From the NCBI GenBank assembly GCA_035283845.1, contig DATESZ010000190.1, forward strand, positions 1-50,760: a stretch of 50,760 nt of DNA, written 5' to 3'. Position numbers and translations under genes: made by a program. The first letter of the stretch is position 1. Each line of letters begins with the position of its first letter. Shown here piece by piece: positions 50,570-50,760 of the stretch. Source of the DNA: DATESZ01 sp035283845. GTDB lineage: Bacteria; Desulfobacterota; Syntrophia; Syntrophales; JACQWR01. The notes under the pieces were generated by a model, which saw nothing but the letters and a program-made list of their open reading frames with translations, ran no database searches and was not told where the DNA came from.

Positions 50570-50760
50570 CGGTTTTGATGGGACCTAAAATGACTGTATT
50601 CTAACCCTCCTACAGCCCTATCTTTCACTCGAAAATGCACCTTTAAATTATTGTATTCATTACCTGTCGCAAAAATTCCTAATGGTTCACAGGTGGCCGG
50701 ATAGATTGTAAAAATTTCACTCGCGTGCTCGTGGCAACATTGCTTTGTTCTTAAATCCAG
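50570..50760. other. Unassigned right edge of window
   Basis: On the minus strand one frame is open from the window edge to a TGA at 50566-50568 (about 64 codons), without recognisable motifs or a clear codon bias. It may be the end of a gene that starts outside the window, or chance. No repeat or RNA gene was seen here. Confidence 0.25.

Noticed and set aside
50566..50760. Partial gene at the right edge
   Set aside because: About 64 open codons without recognisable motif or bias; could be chance, so not called as CDS.

Overview
The window looks like a chromosomal segment of a strictly anaerobic, respiratory Gram-negative bacterium, most likely a Desulfobacterota (former Deltaproteobacteria) of the Syntrophus/Smithella or sulfate-reducer type. 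This is inferred from outer-membrane secretion genes (TolC, TpsB), many multiheme c-type cytochromes, PyrK/PyrD class 1B, a mannose-type PTS fragment, an anaerobic XDH-type molybdoenzyme and corrinoid methyltransferase genes. I could not run a taxonomic search.

Layout. 1-15837 (all genes on the minus strand) is a surface/secretion island: TpsB outer-membrane transporter, a giant 2535-aa TpsA adhesin with 13 YDG-type modules, a FecR-domain protein, then a complete type I secretion system (ABC transporter with an inactive C39-like domain, HlyD adaptor, TolC). 16169-17857 holds three EII genes (IIA, IIB, IIC) of a mannose-type PTS without IID. 17858-18307 is a scar of nested repeats around a decayed DUF559 nuclease gene. 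18308-20706 is rimI-pyrK-pyrD. 20726-35025 is the energy-metabolism core: a ferredoxin-like protein facing a tetraheme cytochrome across a palindromic divergent promoter, then an 11-gene minus-strand operon. That operon encodes a GltD-like flavoprotein, cytochrome b, a Rieske protein, a diheme cytochrome, a tetraheme cytochrome, and an Alternative-Complex-III/Qrc-like set (pentaheme c, molybdopterin-fold protein, FeS protein, NrfD, small membrane protein, four-domain cytochrome c). 35285-43437 pairs a corrinoid protein and MtaA-like methyltransferase with an XDH-family operon that has two large subunits, one of them strikingly AT-rich. 43608-44249 is an SGNH-hydrolase/LEA2 chimera. 44246-50509 holds MmgE/PrpD, phosphoglucose isomerase, PBP1A, tatC and tatA/B.

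Repeats. Two families are nested. Family A is a roughly 110-bp palindromic C-rich/G-rich repeat (here 'REP'), intact at 19666-19776. Family B is a 131-bp MITE-like inverted repeat with GAGACTGTGTC ends and 3-bp target duplications. All four family-B copies in the window sit in the loop of a family-A or related C-rich/G-rich hairpin. The decayed DUF559 nuclease gene lies between two such hairpins, and its frame runs open through the second one into rimI.

How the parts work together (inference). The cytochrome operon would link an NAD(P)H-type flavoprotein and the quinone pool to periplasmic multiheme cytochromes through two unrelated kinds of quinol:cytochrome c complex. The Tat genes near the right end would export the Rieske and molybdopterin-fold proteins, both of which carry twin-arginine motifs. 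No rRNA, tRNA or CRISPR array was seen.
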